Notes: a model not told the origin generated them from the sequence alone. 64,000 nucleotides of DNA from Armatimonadota bacterium (GCA_016125185.1 WGMG01000006.1:868001-932000); one strand, 5' to 3'. Shown: positions 38,732 to 46,532, counted from the first letter of the stretch. Translations and numbers: made by a program.

Positions 38732-39208
38732 TCACGATGCGCGGTGATAATGGCACTTGAAGACCGGCTCCCACTTACCGTCGCCCGCTTCGACCTCCCA
38801 AAGCCATTCGAAAGAGTCTTTCTTGACGTCTTGGTAGATCATTCGGTGGTGCTTGGCCCCTTGGGGCGGCTGGTCGTATAGCACCATCTTGTCGTCCTCC
38901 CATTTGCCGTTGAGCACGATGTAGCCCGAGCTGTTATCAACCCAGGTTTGACGCCAAGACTTGGTGGCCGGGCTGTACACCGACCAGCTTTTGCCGGTGA
39001 GGGCGCCGCCGGAAAAGTTTTCCTGGACCACTTTGCCGTCGAGGATTTTTTCGATGACATTCTTTCCTTTGGTCTTGGTCCACTCCTTGACGGAGGGATC
39101 GCGGCGGGTTTCGATGTCGAGGTTCCAAGTGCCGACCCAAAAATCGAACTGAGTTTCGGGCGGCGCCTGCACGGCACACAGGCATGCAAAAACGGGAATA
39201 AAGCTCAT
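38732..39208 (-). CDS. exported DUF1579-like protein
   Basis: A 158-residue protein with a short signal (MSFIPVFACLCAVQA) and AAGGA before the ATG. The body FDFWVGTWNLDIETRRD, with later SWRQTWVDNSSGYIVLNGKW, follows the DUF1579 pattern (F.FW.G.W....). The family is thought to form a lipocalin-like barrel; ligand and role are unknown. Confidence 0.75.
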   Translation of the reverse strand: MSFIPVFACLCAVQAPPETQFDFWVGTWNLDIETRRDPSVKEWTKTKGKNVIEKILDGKVVQENFSGGALTGKSWSVYSPATKSWRQTWVDNSSGYIVLNGKWEDDKMVLYDQPPQGAKHHRMIYQDVKKDSFEWLWEVEAGDGKWEPVFKCHYHRAS

Positions 39209-39248
39209 TCTGTCCTTAAGGACGAATTTAAGCTCTCAAGAAATGCAC

Positions 39249-39677
39249 TTAGTGCGATCGCTCGTCGGTGAACTTGGCCATGAGACCCAGCGTTCCTTCG
39301 CCGACGTGATGTTCGATGCCTTCGGCCTCGATCTCGGCTGTGATCGGGTCGACGCCCAGGGCCAGCAGGAAAGCGACTACCGTTTGGTGGCGTTGGCGGC
39401 ACCGCTTGGCCAGTTCCTCGCCCTCGTCCGTTAGCTTCAGGGCTCGGTACGGTTTGAGAACGACGAGACCTTCTTGCTCCAGCTTTTTCAGGGCTTTGGA
39501 AACCGTGGGATGCGCGACCCCGAGCCGCTTGGCGATATCCACCAGGCGAGCCTCGCCGTGTTCGTCGCTCAGGTCGAGAATGACTTCGACGTAGTCCTCG
39601 GCCAGCTCCGTGCGGTGCGCCTCTCGCGTCTGCGCAAAGTTCTGCGCGAGTTCGTTCTGCGGTTTCTCGATCGTCAT
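39249..39677 (-). CDS. mntR: manganese-responsive repressor MntR
   Basis: A DtxR/MntR-type regulator of about 142 residues from the ATG at 39677; a longer in-frame ATG at 39716 would put coding sequence into the promoter. The helix-turn-helix reads ARLVDIAKRLGVAHPTVSKALKKL, and the metal-binding C-terminal helices keep the MntR pattern (QRHQTVVAFLLALGV, EAEGIEHHVGEGTL). The preceding TREAHRTELAEDYVE is the Gram-negative MntR signature. It is divergent from mntH, over a palindromic operator. Confidence 0.93.
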   Translation of the reverse strand: MTIEKPQNELAQNFAQTREAHRTELAEDYVEVILDLSDEHGEARLVDIAKRLGVAHPTVSKALKKLEQEGLVVLKPYRALKLTDEGEELAKRCRQRHQTVVAFLLALGVDPITAEIEAEGIEHHVGEGTLGLMAKFTDERSH

Positions 39678-39709
39678 TGTGAGCCCAGCCAACAAATTGT
39701 AGCATAGGC

Positions 39710-39740
39710 TTGACATTTTAGAGGAAACTAAGGCTATACT
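39710..39740 (+). promoter_or_regulatory. putative mntH promoter (-35 TTGACA, -10 TATACT)
   Basis: TTGACA at 39710-39715 and TATACT at 39735-39740 are separated by 19 bp, 37 bp before the GTG start. The MntR operator lies just downstream of the -10, so repressor binding would block initiation. Confidence 0.55.
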
Positions 39741-39744
39741 TTAC

Positions 39745-39766
39745 AAATGTAGCCAAGGCTACATTT
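39745..39766. promoter_or_regulatory. MntR operator palindrome
   Basis: Two perfect 10-bp arms, AAATGTAGCC and GGCTACATTT, separated by AA, lie between the putative -10 and the mntH start. Arm sequence and spacing resemble the known MntR box, and the flanking divergent genes are mntR and mntH. A weaker, partly matching copy (TGTAGC near 39699 with GACATTT) overlaps the mntR side. Confidence 0.8.
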
Positions 39767-39776
39767 TGGAGAAGCG

Positions 39777-41162
39777 GTGGCGAACGAGTTAGAGGGCCGG
39801 TCCCTCCCCGAAGTAAACGAGACCGTCGAAGTTCCGAAAGGGGGCTCGTGGGTTCGTCGTTTCCTTGCGTTCGCGGGACCAGGATTCCTCGTCAGCGTAG
39901 GCTATATGGACCCCGGCAACTGGGGTACCGATCTCGCGGGGGGCTCTAAGTACGGCTACGCCCTGCTGTGGGTGATCTTCCTTTCGAACCTGATGGCCCA
40001 GTTCCTGCAGATTCTCTGCGCCCGCATGGGATTGGTAACGGGAAAAGACTTGGCGATGGCCTGCCGCGATTACTACAAGAGGCCGGCTGCGGTGGCGATG
40101 TGGATTCTCTGCGAGATCGCCATCATCGCTTGCGACCTGGCCGAAGTGATCGGCTCGGCTGTTGCCCTCAACCTCCTGTTCCATATCCCGCTCGAACTTG
40201 GCGTCGTGATTACGGGATTCGACGTCTTGCTCCTGCTGGGATTCATGAAATTTGGCTTCCGCAAGGTGGAAGCCATCGTCTTAACCCTGGTCGCGACGAT
40301 CTTCCTCTGCTTCCTGTATGAGGTCGTCATGTCTCAGCCCGCTTGGGGCCAAGCATTACGGGGCACCTTCGTTCCCACCGTGCCCGACCGCGATGCCTTG
40401 CTGATTTCGCTTGGCATCCTCGGCGCGACGGTGATGCCTCACAACCTTTACCTGCACTCTAGCATCGTTCAGACGCGAAAGCGCGGAAAGGAGGCGGGCG
40501 ATCTCGATCAGGCGATCAAGTACAACACGATCGACACGATCGTTGCCCTCAGTTTTGCCTTCTTCGTCAACGCCGCCATTCTCATTCTGGCTGCTGCCGT
40601 TTTTGGCAAAGCCGGAACCGTGGTCGAAGAGCTTCAGCAGGGTCACGGCCTGCTTCACGGCGCACTTGGGGCCGCCTCGGCGACCATCTTTGCGGTGGCG
40701 CTCCTGGCTTCAGGTCAATCATCCACGATCACGGGCACGCTAGCTGGCCAAATCGTGATGGAGGGCTTCATGAAGTGGAAGGTCGCTCCGTGGTTGCGGC
40801 GGCTGATCACCCGCCTGCTCGCCATCGTCCCTGCCATCATCCTCATCCACCTCAGTGGCGGCAAGGACACAGTTCAACTTCTTGTGATCTCGCAGGTCGT
40901 ACTTTCGATGCAGTTGCCCTTTGCGATCTTCCCGCTGTTGATGGTCACAAGCGATCGGGCAAAGATGGGTAACTATGCCAATGCGCCATGGGCACAGGTA
41001 GTCGGCTACGTGGTGGTCGCCGCCATTACCGCGCTTAACGTGTACCTGTTATACGACACAATTGGCCCGATGTGGTTGGGAGCGGCTTTGGCGGCGGTGG
41101 TCGCGTTCATTCTTTACGTCCAGTACGTCTACCAGCCCGAAATCGCCGCCGAAAACAAGTAA
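39777..41162 (+). CDS. mntH: NRAMP-family Mn2+/H+ symporter MntH
   Basis: A 461-residue transporter from GTG with GGAGAAG before it. The metal-binding motif of helix 1 reads SVGYMDPGNWGTDLAGG and helix 6 reads GATVMPHNLYLHSS, the two diagnostic NRAMP signatures. It has about 11 membrane segments. It would import manganese (or iron) with protons, repressed by MntR when manganese is abundant. The operator upstream supports this. Confidence 0.95.
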   Translation: MANELEGRSLPEVNETVEVPKGGSWVRRFLAFAGPGFLVSVGYMDPGNWGTDLAGGSKYGYALLWVIFLSNLMAQFLQILCARMGLVTGKDLAMACRDYYKRPAAVAMWILCEIAIIACDLAEVIGSAVALNLLFHIPLELGVVITGFDVLLLLGFMKFGFRKVEAIVLTLVATIFLCFLYEVVMSQPAWGQALRGTFVPTVPDRDALLISLGILGATVMPHNLYLHSSIVQTRKRGKEAGDLDQAIKYNTIDTIVALSFAFFVNAAILILAAAVFGKAGTVVEELQQGHGLLHGALGAASATIFAVALLASGQSSTITGTLAGQIVMEGFMKWKVAPWLRRLITRLLAIVPAIILIHLSGGKDTVQLLVISQVVLSMQLPFAIFPLLMVTSDRAKMGNYANAPWAQVVGYVVVAAITALNVYLLYDTIGPMWLGAALAAVVAFILYVQYVYQPEIAAENK

Positions 41163-41242
41163 TTTGACGCGGCTTTTGAGCCTGGTCCTTGCTCTGTTGC
41201 CACGCCCTTGGTTCGGTCCTGAGAAAAAATCTCGGGTATACT

Positions 41243-41360
41243 TAAATCTCGTCGAGTCCGGACAACGTTCGGAACGGGGGACCCAGACTTTTGGGGTGAA
41301 TCCAATCTTGGAAGAGCATCTTTCGGCTCTAACCCGGCAGCTAACCTCGTAGACACGTCG
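41243..41360 (+). promoter_or_regulatory. cyclic-di-AMP (ydaO/yuaA-type) riboswitch
   Basis: The conserved core is readable in order: ggaacGGGGGACCCA (41271-41284), TTGGGGTGAATCC (41291-41303), a local hairpin AGAGC...GCTCT (41313-41330), then AACCCGGCAGCTAACCTCGT (41331-41350). These elements match the ydaO consensus, including the GGGGGACCCA/TGGGGTGAAT pair and the invariant CAGCTAACCTCGTA. I did not confirm the outer P1 stem, which pairs poorly by eye. A TATACT at 41237-41242 may be the promoter -10. Downstream, AGGAGG can pair with CCTC, which would let the switch control translation. Confidence 0.85.
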
Positions 41361-41391
41361 AAAGAGATAGTCGATCAGACGTCTCGTGGCC

Positions 41392-41421
41392 GTTCCTCAA
41401 AGGAGGTGTCATTTGCGGAAC
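41392..41421 (+). promoter_or_regulatory. Shine-Dalgarno hidden in a hairpin downstream of the riboswitch
   Basis: The strong ribosome site AAGGAGGTG (41400-41408) can be paired with CCTC at 41395-41398, and outer arms GTTCC (41392-41396) and GGAAC (41417-41421) can also close. This is a plausible expression platform for the riboswitch, opening or closing translation of the following TTG start at 41413. Confidence 0.5.
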
Positions 41422-41622
41422 ACATCGTCGCATCCGAGTTGGTGCGGCAAACGGGTTTTATCCTTGACCAAACAAGGTTTTAACGAGAACATATCGAGAA
41501 AGGGAAGCCAAGGGCGGATATTGAGCCCTGCCACCCACTTGTTCACACCGCTTCGATTTACGTCGGCAACGCCGAGGCACAATGCTGTGCCTCGGCCCAA
41601 CTACCAAAAGGAGATCAAATGA
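41413..41622 (+). CDS. 69-residue leader ORF after the riboswitch (uncertain)
   Basis: A TTG start lies 4-5 bases after a strong AAGGAGGTG, and the ORF ends with a TGA overlapping the next ATG. The product (RNTSSHPSWCGKRVLSLTKQ ...) is basic and polar with no domain or signal. It also contains an 11-bp perfect hairpin near its 3' end, so the region may act as RNA leader rather than protein. Start, signal and overlap favour translation; composition does not. Confidence 0.35.
   Translation: MRNTSSHPSWCGKRVLSLTKQGFNENISRKGSQGRILSPATHLFTPLRFTSATPRHNAVPRPNYQKEIK
41571..41596 (+). other. 11-bp perfect hairpin in the leader of the small-gene operon
   Basis: GCCGAGGCACA pairs with TGTGCCTCGGC around a 4-nt loop, followed after 10 bases by AAAAGGAG and the ATG of the next gene. 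It has no T-tract, so it is unlikely to be a terminator. It may set relative expression or protect the downstream RNA. Confidence 0.55.
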
Positions 41623-41882
41623 ACCAAATCATCACACTTGAAAAGCGCCTCGCCGAAACTTGGAAAAGCAATCTTGACCCGAAAGCCAAAGCAGAGACTC
41701 TGCTGAAGCTTCAATTGGGAATTCAGGCTTATACCGGTCGATGTCGAGAAAAGCTTTCCTCGTTGGGGTCGGAGAAAAAGTGGGAGCGCGGCTTCTTGAA
41801 TCGGTCGATCGATCACCTCGAACACCTCGCGGCGGATTGCCGTCTCCTGCAGACGTGCCTGACGCAAGACCGGGGTGAATGA
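41619..41882 (+). CDS. unknown 87-residue helical protein
   Basis: AAAAGGAG precedes the ATG by a few bases. The product (ITLEKRLAETWKSNL, KAETLLKLQLGIQAY, RSIDHLEHLAADCRLLQTCL) is soluble and nearly all helix; I do not recognise it. It lies between the riboswitch-led leader ORF and the Acb2/Tad1-like gene, 5 bp from the latter, so it is very likely in the same operon. Confidence 0.7.
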   Translation: MNQIITLEKRLAETWKSNLDPKAKAETLLKLQLGIQAYTGRCREKLSSLGSEKKWERGFLNRSIDHLEHLAADCRLLQTCLTQDRGE

Positions 41883-41887
41883 TCTAG

Positions 41888-42235
41888 GTGAGTAGGCATA
41901 TCGATGGCTCGGTGCCGGTCGTAGACCAGCCGCACATTCGCCTGGAATTTCAGCACGGAAATCCGAAAGAAGTGGGAATCAACGGCTGTACGATCGAAGA
42001 AGTGATCGATGTCCTTGTCGACAAATTGGCGGAGTTTCAGAAAAGAGGTTTGGCTTGCAAAGAGAACTCCGTCGCCCTATGGCATTTAACATCTGCTCGT
42101 GATGTCCTCATCCTTCGTGCGAAGGTTCGAGAGGCGCAAGGGGTTCGTGGTGAAGATATTCCCCACGAAAGCCCCCATTTGATTGCGGAACTTCCTCCGA
42201 AATTTTCTGAGGAAGGAACGCTGATTGAGGCCTAA
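41888..42235 (+). CDS. protein resembling phage Acb2/Tad1-hairpin family
   Basis: A 115-residue protein from GTG, with GGGGTGA before it. The stretch LEFQHGNPKEVGINGC, followed by IEEVIDVLVDKLAEFQKRGL, CKENSVALWHLTSARDVLIL and VREAQGVRGED, has the order and wording I associate with a group of small phage/prophage proteins: 'FQ.GP..EVGVNG', then an 'EN..AL..LEEA' helix hairpin, then 'R..RGVEG'. Those are now grouped with the Acb2/Tad1 hairpin fold, whose founders sequester cyclic-nucleotide signals of CBASS and Thoeris. The ligand here is unknown and the match is from memory. Confidence 0.6.
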   Translation: MSRHIDGSVPVVDQPHIRLEFQHGNPKEVGINGCTIEEVIDVLVDKLAEFQKRGLACKENSVALWHLTSARDVLILRAKVREAQGVRGEDIPHESPHLIAELPPKFSEEGTLIEA

Positions 42236-42247
42236 CTTCTGGGTCAG

Positions 42248-42282
42248 GGCCGCCTGGGACAGGTACCCGGGCGGCCTTTTTT
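42248..42282 (+). terminator. intrinsic terminator of the riboswitch-led operon
   Basis: An 11-bp stem (GGCCGCCTGGG with CCCGGGCGGCC, one G-T pair) around a 7-nt loop is followed at once by six T. It is 12 bases past the Acb2/Tad1-like stop and closes the operon. Confidence 0.9.
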
Positions 42283-42328
42283 CGTCAGGTCCTATGCGTT
42301 TTTGCCCACCCTGGTGCAAACTTGGAAC

Positions 42329-42835
42329 ATGTCGCCAACCGAGCTCACCGAAAACGGTCCTCTCTACAGTTATTACCACGACCATCCCGAGGTCAAAAAT
42401 GTCAACGAAGTCCATGATTCCAAGATGACGGTTGGCCAAAAAGTTGCCGACCGGGTCGCGTCCCTCGTTGGCAGCTGGCCTTTCATCATCACGCAGTCGG
42501 TTGTTTTGTTTTTCTGGATCGTCGCCAACGTCTATTTCGCAATCCATCCCGGCGCACTCAAGGCGTTCGATCCCTATCCCTTCATCCTCCTGAATCTCGC
42601 CCTCAGCTTCCAGGCGGCGTACACCGGCCCGATCGTCATGATGAGCCAGAATCGGCAGTCGGAAAAGGACCGACTGGTGGCGCAGAGCGACTATCAGTGC
42701 AACCAGACGGCCGAAACTGAGATTCGCCTCCTGATGGACCACCTGATGCACCAGGACAAGATCATGGACTATATGATCGAGAAGATCGACAAGCTGGAGG
42801 CTCGGCTCTCGGAAGCCAAGTCCGGTCAGCCGTGA
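42329..42835 (+). CDS. DUF1003 membrane protein
   Basis: A protein of about 168 residues from the ATG at 42329. It has the DUF1003 order: a soluble N-terminus ending VGQKVADRVASLVGSWPFII, two membrane segments (TQSVVLFFWIVANVYFAI; PFILLNLALSFQAAYTGPIV), then MMSQNRQSEKDRLVAQSDY and a helical tail. The function of the family is unknown; it is often found with transport or stress genes. The operon before it is closed by a terminator. Confidence 0.9.
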   Translation: MSPTELTENGPLYSYYHDHPEVKNVNEVHDSKMTVGQKVADRVASLVGSWPFIITQSVVLFFWIVANVYFAIHPGALKAFDPYPFILLNLALSFQAAYTGPIVMMSQNRQSEKDRLVAQSDYQCNQTAETEIRLLMDHLMHQDKIMDYMIEKIDKLEARLSEAKSGQP

Positions 42836-42897
42836 ATTGTTAAGAAAGTGTTAATTCCCCCAACCCGAGCGATCGTGTTAAAGTAGCTCTTATTGAG

Positions 42898-44286
42898 ATG
42901 GAAGCCAATTCTGCTCTCCGAAAGCGACTGGAGGAGTACAGCCTTGACGATCCCAACGCCAGTTTTCCGTTCTCGGCAAAGCTGGCCAAAGAGAATGGCT
43001 GGTCTGCGGCGTTTGCGCAGCGAGCCATCGACGAATACAAACGATTCTGCTTTCTGGCGATCGCGTCCGGGCATCCGGTTTCGCCCAGCGAGGTGGTGGA
43101 CGAAGTCTGGCACCTTCACCTGACCTACTCCTTCGACTATTGGCAGAACTTCTGCCCGAACGTGCTCGGCAAGCCGTTCCACCACTATCCGTCCACCGGT
43201 GGGCCGGACGAGAGGGCCAAATTCGACGACTGGTTCGCCAAGACCCTCGCCAGCTACCGTGAGGCGTTTGGCGAAGAGCCCCCGGCCGATATCTGGGGTC
43301 CCGCGCCTAAGAAACAGAAGACTCCCAGTTACATCGTCCCAAAGGCCCTGGTGCGCGACCTCCTGCAAGGCGTCGGTTTGGTAGGGGCGCTGCTGGTGAT
43401 TGCTGGATGTGCCGAGAATGCCGTCGGCAATCCCCTCGATTTTCGCGGACCCGACTTCCTACGCTTCTACGTTGTTATTTGGGTCGCCCTCTTCTCCGTC
43501 GCGCTCACTGCGAGGTGGTTGTTGAGTGTTCCGGCCACCGGTCGGATCGACCAATCGAACTACCCGAGCCCGTATGCCATCGCCTACCTGAACGGTGGCC
43601 CGGTCCTCGCCTTTAATGCGGCCCTCACTCACCTTTTGAATATTGGCGCGCTTGAGCTTGACCTTCGGCATATGGATGTCAAACGCACCGACATGCCGTA
43701 CACCACGAATGATCGGTTGGAGAATGCGATCCTGGCGAGCGTGTACGGCGGTGAACCTCGAAAAGTTTTGTCCATCCGAAGGGCATGCGAGACGGCAACG
43801 TATGATCTGCTGGGAGACCTCGTGCGGGCCGGACTGGTGATGCGTCCTGACCAAGCAAGGGTAGCTTCGCTGGTTGCGTTCGCCATTTCGCTTGCCGCAC
43901 CGATCTACGGCGCGATGAAAATCAGCGTTGGCATCAGTCGAGATAAGCCGGTGATGATTCTAGTTATTCTGTGTTGTCTGTCGCTGGCCGCCAGCATCTT
44001 ACTAGTCTTCAAGCCGCCGGTGCGAAGCCGGAAGGGGCAAACGTTCCTCAGTTCGATCCGGCAGACGCACTCTTCGCTTCAGTCTCAGAACCACTATTCG
44101 GCAGCAGATCAGGCGGTGCTGGCCTGCGCCCTCTTCGGTTCGCTGACGATGTACGGCGCGTATCGAGAGCCGACCTACACCAACTCAAGTTCCAACTCGT
44201 ACTACAACAATTGCAGCAGCAGTTCGAGTTGCGGCGGTGGGGGAGGTTGTGGTGGCGGAGGCGGATGCGGAGGGTGCGGCGGCTAA
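42898..44286 (+). CDS. membrane protein with TIGR04222-type domain and Gly/Cys-rich tail
   Basis: A 462-residue protein. The N-terminus (EYKRFCFLAIASGHPVSPSEVVDEVWHLHL, split here as EYKRFCFLAIASG and VDEVWHLHLTYS) is a glycine-rich-domain-like module; then come two membrane segments and a domain reading YLNGGPVLAFNAALTHLLN, as in TIGR04222. Two further membrane segments follow, and the tail is SSSCGGGGGCGGGGGC-like, typical of these proteins. No function is established for them. It heads a run with two related membrane genes. Confidence 0.75.
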   Translation: MEANSALRKRLEEYSLDDPNASFPFSAKLAKENGWSAAFAQRAIDEYKRFCFLAIASGHPVSPSEVVDEVWHLHLTYSFDYWQNFCPNVLGKPFHHYPSTGGPDERAKFDDWFAKTLASYREAFGEEPPADIWGPAPKKQKTPSYIVPKALVRDLLQGVGLVGALLVIAGCAENAVGNPLDFRGPDFLRFYVVIWVALFSVALTARWLLSVPATGRIDQSNYPSPYAIAYLNGGPVLAFNAALTHLLNIGALELDLRHMDVKRTDMPYTTNDRLENAILASVYGGEPRKVLSIRRACETATYDLLGDLVRAGLVMRPDQARVASLVAFAISLAAPIYGAMKISVGISRDKPVMILVILCCLSLAASILLVFKPPVRSRKGQTFLSSIRQTHSSLQSQNHYSAADQAVLACALFGSLTMYGAYREPTYTNSSSNSYYNNCSSSSSCGGGGGCGGGGGCGGCGG

Positions 44287-44293
44287 AGCCACC

Positions 44294-45070
44294 ATGCCCG
44301 AAGGAAACCGTTCTTTTTCACCAAGAGCCCGCCGTTGGAAGGGCGTTTTGCTGTTGTTGGCCGGAATTCTTTCGGCGATCATCCCGATGGTCATCGCTTT
44401 TCCTTTCCGCGACACGCTTCGTTATTCGGGAGGGGATCCGAACAATCCACTTAGTCGATATACGTTCGGTACGAAATTCGGCCACTTTCATTGGTTCCTT
44501 TTCGGTGCGCTACTTTGCTATTCGTTTGTCGTGATCCTTGAGATTGGCCGAAAGCCTCTTTGGCGAACCTTTCCGTCAGCGATCGTCGCTTTTGTCCTGG
44601 GCGGCCTTGCCACGATGTCGGCCGATGCCCTTGGAGACCTGTCGGGTGTCCACGCCGAGAACATTTTGCATTTTCCGTCAACATTTGCTGATCAGATGGT
44701 TTGCAGTTTGGTTGCCACGTTAGGCATGTCGTTTGCCATCTCGATTGGGCTGGGAAGGCGTTCGACGTTTAGGTGGCGTCCAACCTATTGGGTGGTTGTT
44801 GGCTTGGTGACCGGGTTTGCCGTCGATATGATTGGGGCTTTGTTTAGCAGTATTTACACAACATGGTTTGACTACACCCATCGTCAGGCGACCTCAAACC
44901 TAGTGGATGCACACTTCTACAGGAACGCGCCTCGGTGGACGGTTTACGACATTGTCATCGGCATTGCCATGGCCCTCGCGATGTACGAAGAGTTCTTCGA
45001 ACCGCGCAATCTTCGCGAAGACTTCGAGCGTCCTAGTAAAATTGAGGGCACGCGCCAAGAATTGAAATGA
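44294..45070 (+). CDS. multi-pass membrane protein paralogous to the next gene
   Basis: A protein of about 258 residues from the ATG at 44294, 8 bp after the previous stop, with about six membrane segments. FGALLCYSFVVILEIGRKPL is close to FGAILCGSFCFILEIGRRTP in the next gene, and the preceding YTFGTKFGHFHW aligns with FTFGTLWTNVQH, showing tandem duplication. Unlike its paralogue it has no FHA domain. Role unknown. Confidence 0.75.
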   Translation: MPEGNRSFSPRARRWKGVLLLLAGILSAIIPMVIAFPFRDTLRYSGGDPNNPLSRYTFGTKFGHFHWFLFGALLCYSFVVILEIGRKPLWRTFPSAIVAFVLGGLATMSADALGDLSGVHAENILHFPSTFADQMVCSLVATLGMSFAISIGLGRRSTFRWRPTYWVVVGLVTGFAVDMIGALFSSIYTTWFDYTHRQATSNLVDAHFYRNAPRWTVYDIVIGIAMALAMYEEFFEPRNLREDFERPSKIEGTRQELK

Positions 45071-45071
45071 C

Positions 45072-46532
45072 ATGTCGTATCGGCTGAAGTATTTCCTGTT
45101 GCCCATCATGGGAGCCGTGGCGGCATTCTTGTCGTTCTTCTTCGCCCACCCGTACGAGAAGACGCTGATTCGTCCTTGGCTCAAGCCCAGCGATCCCGAA
45201 TACCATTTCACGTTTGGGACTCTATGGACCAACGTTCAGCACGCGACCTTCGGGGCGATCTTGTGCGGATCGTTCTGCTTCATTCTAGAAATTGGTCGCC
45301 GAACGCCGAGACGGGTGCTTTTCTCGACGATCCTCGGCACGGTTTTGGGGGCGATTCTCAATAGCTGCGCCGACTCTGGTTCGGATTACATCGGTATCTT
45401 GGCTATGCGCGCCAGTGGTCCCTCGGGACAGTTTTTGGGTGAGATGGCGTGGTTTGTCCTCGTGCCCGCCTCTATGTCCTTGACCATTGCGCTTGCCGTC
45501 GGACCGACGCGCCAACGCATGGCTCGGGCCATCTTTTCGACCATCGTCGCTGCCATTTTTACTTTCATCGGGAGGGCTGTGGCCGATTTGATCGCGGCGG
45601 CCCGGATGATGACGTCGCTCGATGTCACCAAGTTGGCTCAGAGCGATTCGTACATGTTGGCATCAATTTCAATCTGGATGACGGAAGCGGTCGTCGTCGG
45701 TGTAGCCCTCGGCTTGACGGTTCTAATTGCTGACGTAACCTCGCGCCGCGCTTCGCTGCGCTTGGTGCACGGTCGCAACGAGTTCCGAGATTGGAGCCTA
45801 GACTATCAGGCCAACCGAATTGGCTCGGGCGAAGTCGAGATTCCCATTCGGGGTTACAAAGGCGTCGAGCCGGTCCACGCTTGCATCTTTCGGCAAGGCA
45901 ACCAGTTCATTCTCGACTGCCAACATTTTCCTGGCTTGCTGAATGGCCAGCCCGTCACCCAAGCGTCACTCGGTCCCGGCGATACGATTCAAATCGGCGA
46001 GGCCACGCTGGTCTTCCACAGTGGTGGAGCGGTACGACCCGCCCGGCAAATGATGCCCCAGTACCCCCAGGGATACCCGCAATCTGGCTATCCGCACCCA
46101 GGCATTCCCCAACCCGGAATGCCTGCCGGCGCTTTTCCCCAGCCAGGTCCGCCCCAACCGGTAGCCACCGGCCCTGATCCGATGATGCAAAGTCAGCCCG
46201 TGCCCGCCGCGAGTCTAACCGCCGTCGTCGCACCCGAGCCAATCGCCGCCTACGCTCTGGTCGACCTCAGCGGGAAGCCGTATCCGCTGTCACCAGGCGT
46301 CAACACAGTCGGGCGAGACGCGGGGAATACCGTGTTTCTTCCTTCCAACACCACCGTCTCCCGGCGTCACGCCACCGTGACAGTCGAGAACGACCAGGTC
46401 GTCGTAGCCGATACCGGTAGCGCCAACGGAACAAGGGTCAATCGCCTGCCGATGACCGCCCCAACCGCCCTCAATCCCGGCGACGAAGTCGCCTTCGGAA
46501 GCGCGGTTTTTACTCTCCAAAAGCAAAGCTAA
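45072..46532 (+). CDS. membrane protein with two FHA-like domains
   Basis: A 486-residue protein. Residues 1-220 form a membrane module shared with the upstream paralogue. A first, degenerate FHA-like region follows (IGSGEVEIPIRGYKGVEPVHA ... LNGQPV), then a Pro/Gln/Gly-rich linker, then a canonical FHA domain with VGRDAGNTVFL, SRRHATV and GSANGTRVN. FHA domains bind phosphothreonine, so this may sense a Ser/Thr kinase signal at the membrane. No kinase gene is in the window. Confidence 0.82.
   Translation: MSYRLKYFLLPIMGAVAAFLSFFFAHPYEKTLIRPWLKPSDPEYHFTFGTLWTNVQHATFGAILCGSFCFILEIGRRTPRRVLFSTILGTVLGAILNSCADSGSDYIGILAMRASGPSGQFLGEMAWFVLVPASMSLTIALAVGPTRQRMARAIFSTIVAAIFTFIGRAVADLIAAARMMTSLDVTKLAQSDSYMLASISIWMTEAVVVGVALGLTVLIADVTSRRASLRLVHGRNEFRDWSLDYQANRIGSGEVEIPIRGYKGVEPVHACIFRQGNQFILDCQHFPGLLNGQPVTQASLGPGDTIQIGEATLVFHSGGAVRPARQMMPQYPQGYPQSGYPHPGIPQPGMPAGAFPQPGPPQPVATGPDPMMQSQPVPAASLTAVVAPEPIAAYALVDLSGKPYPLSPGVNTVGRDAGNTVFLPSNTTVSRRHATVTVENDQVVVADTGSANGTRVNRLPMTAPTALNPGDEVAFGSAVFTLQKQS

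Noticed and set aside
41571-41596. The 11-bp hairpin as an intrinsic terminator
   Set aside because: No T-run follows; instead a ribosome site and start codon come within 25 bases, and a true terminator lies at 42248-42282.
41888-42235. Idea of a prophage remnant around the Acb2/Tad1-like gene
   Set aside because: There is no integrase, capsid, tail or lysis gene, and the flanks are mntH and a DUF1003 gene with matching composition.
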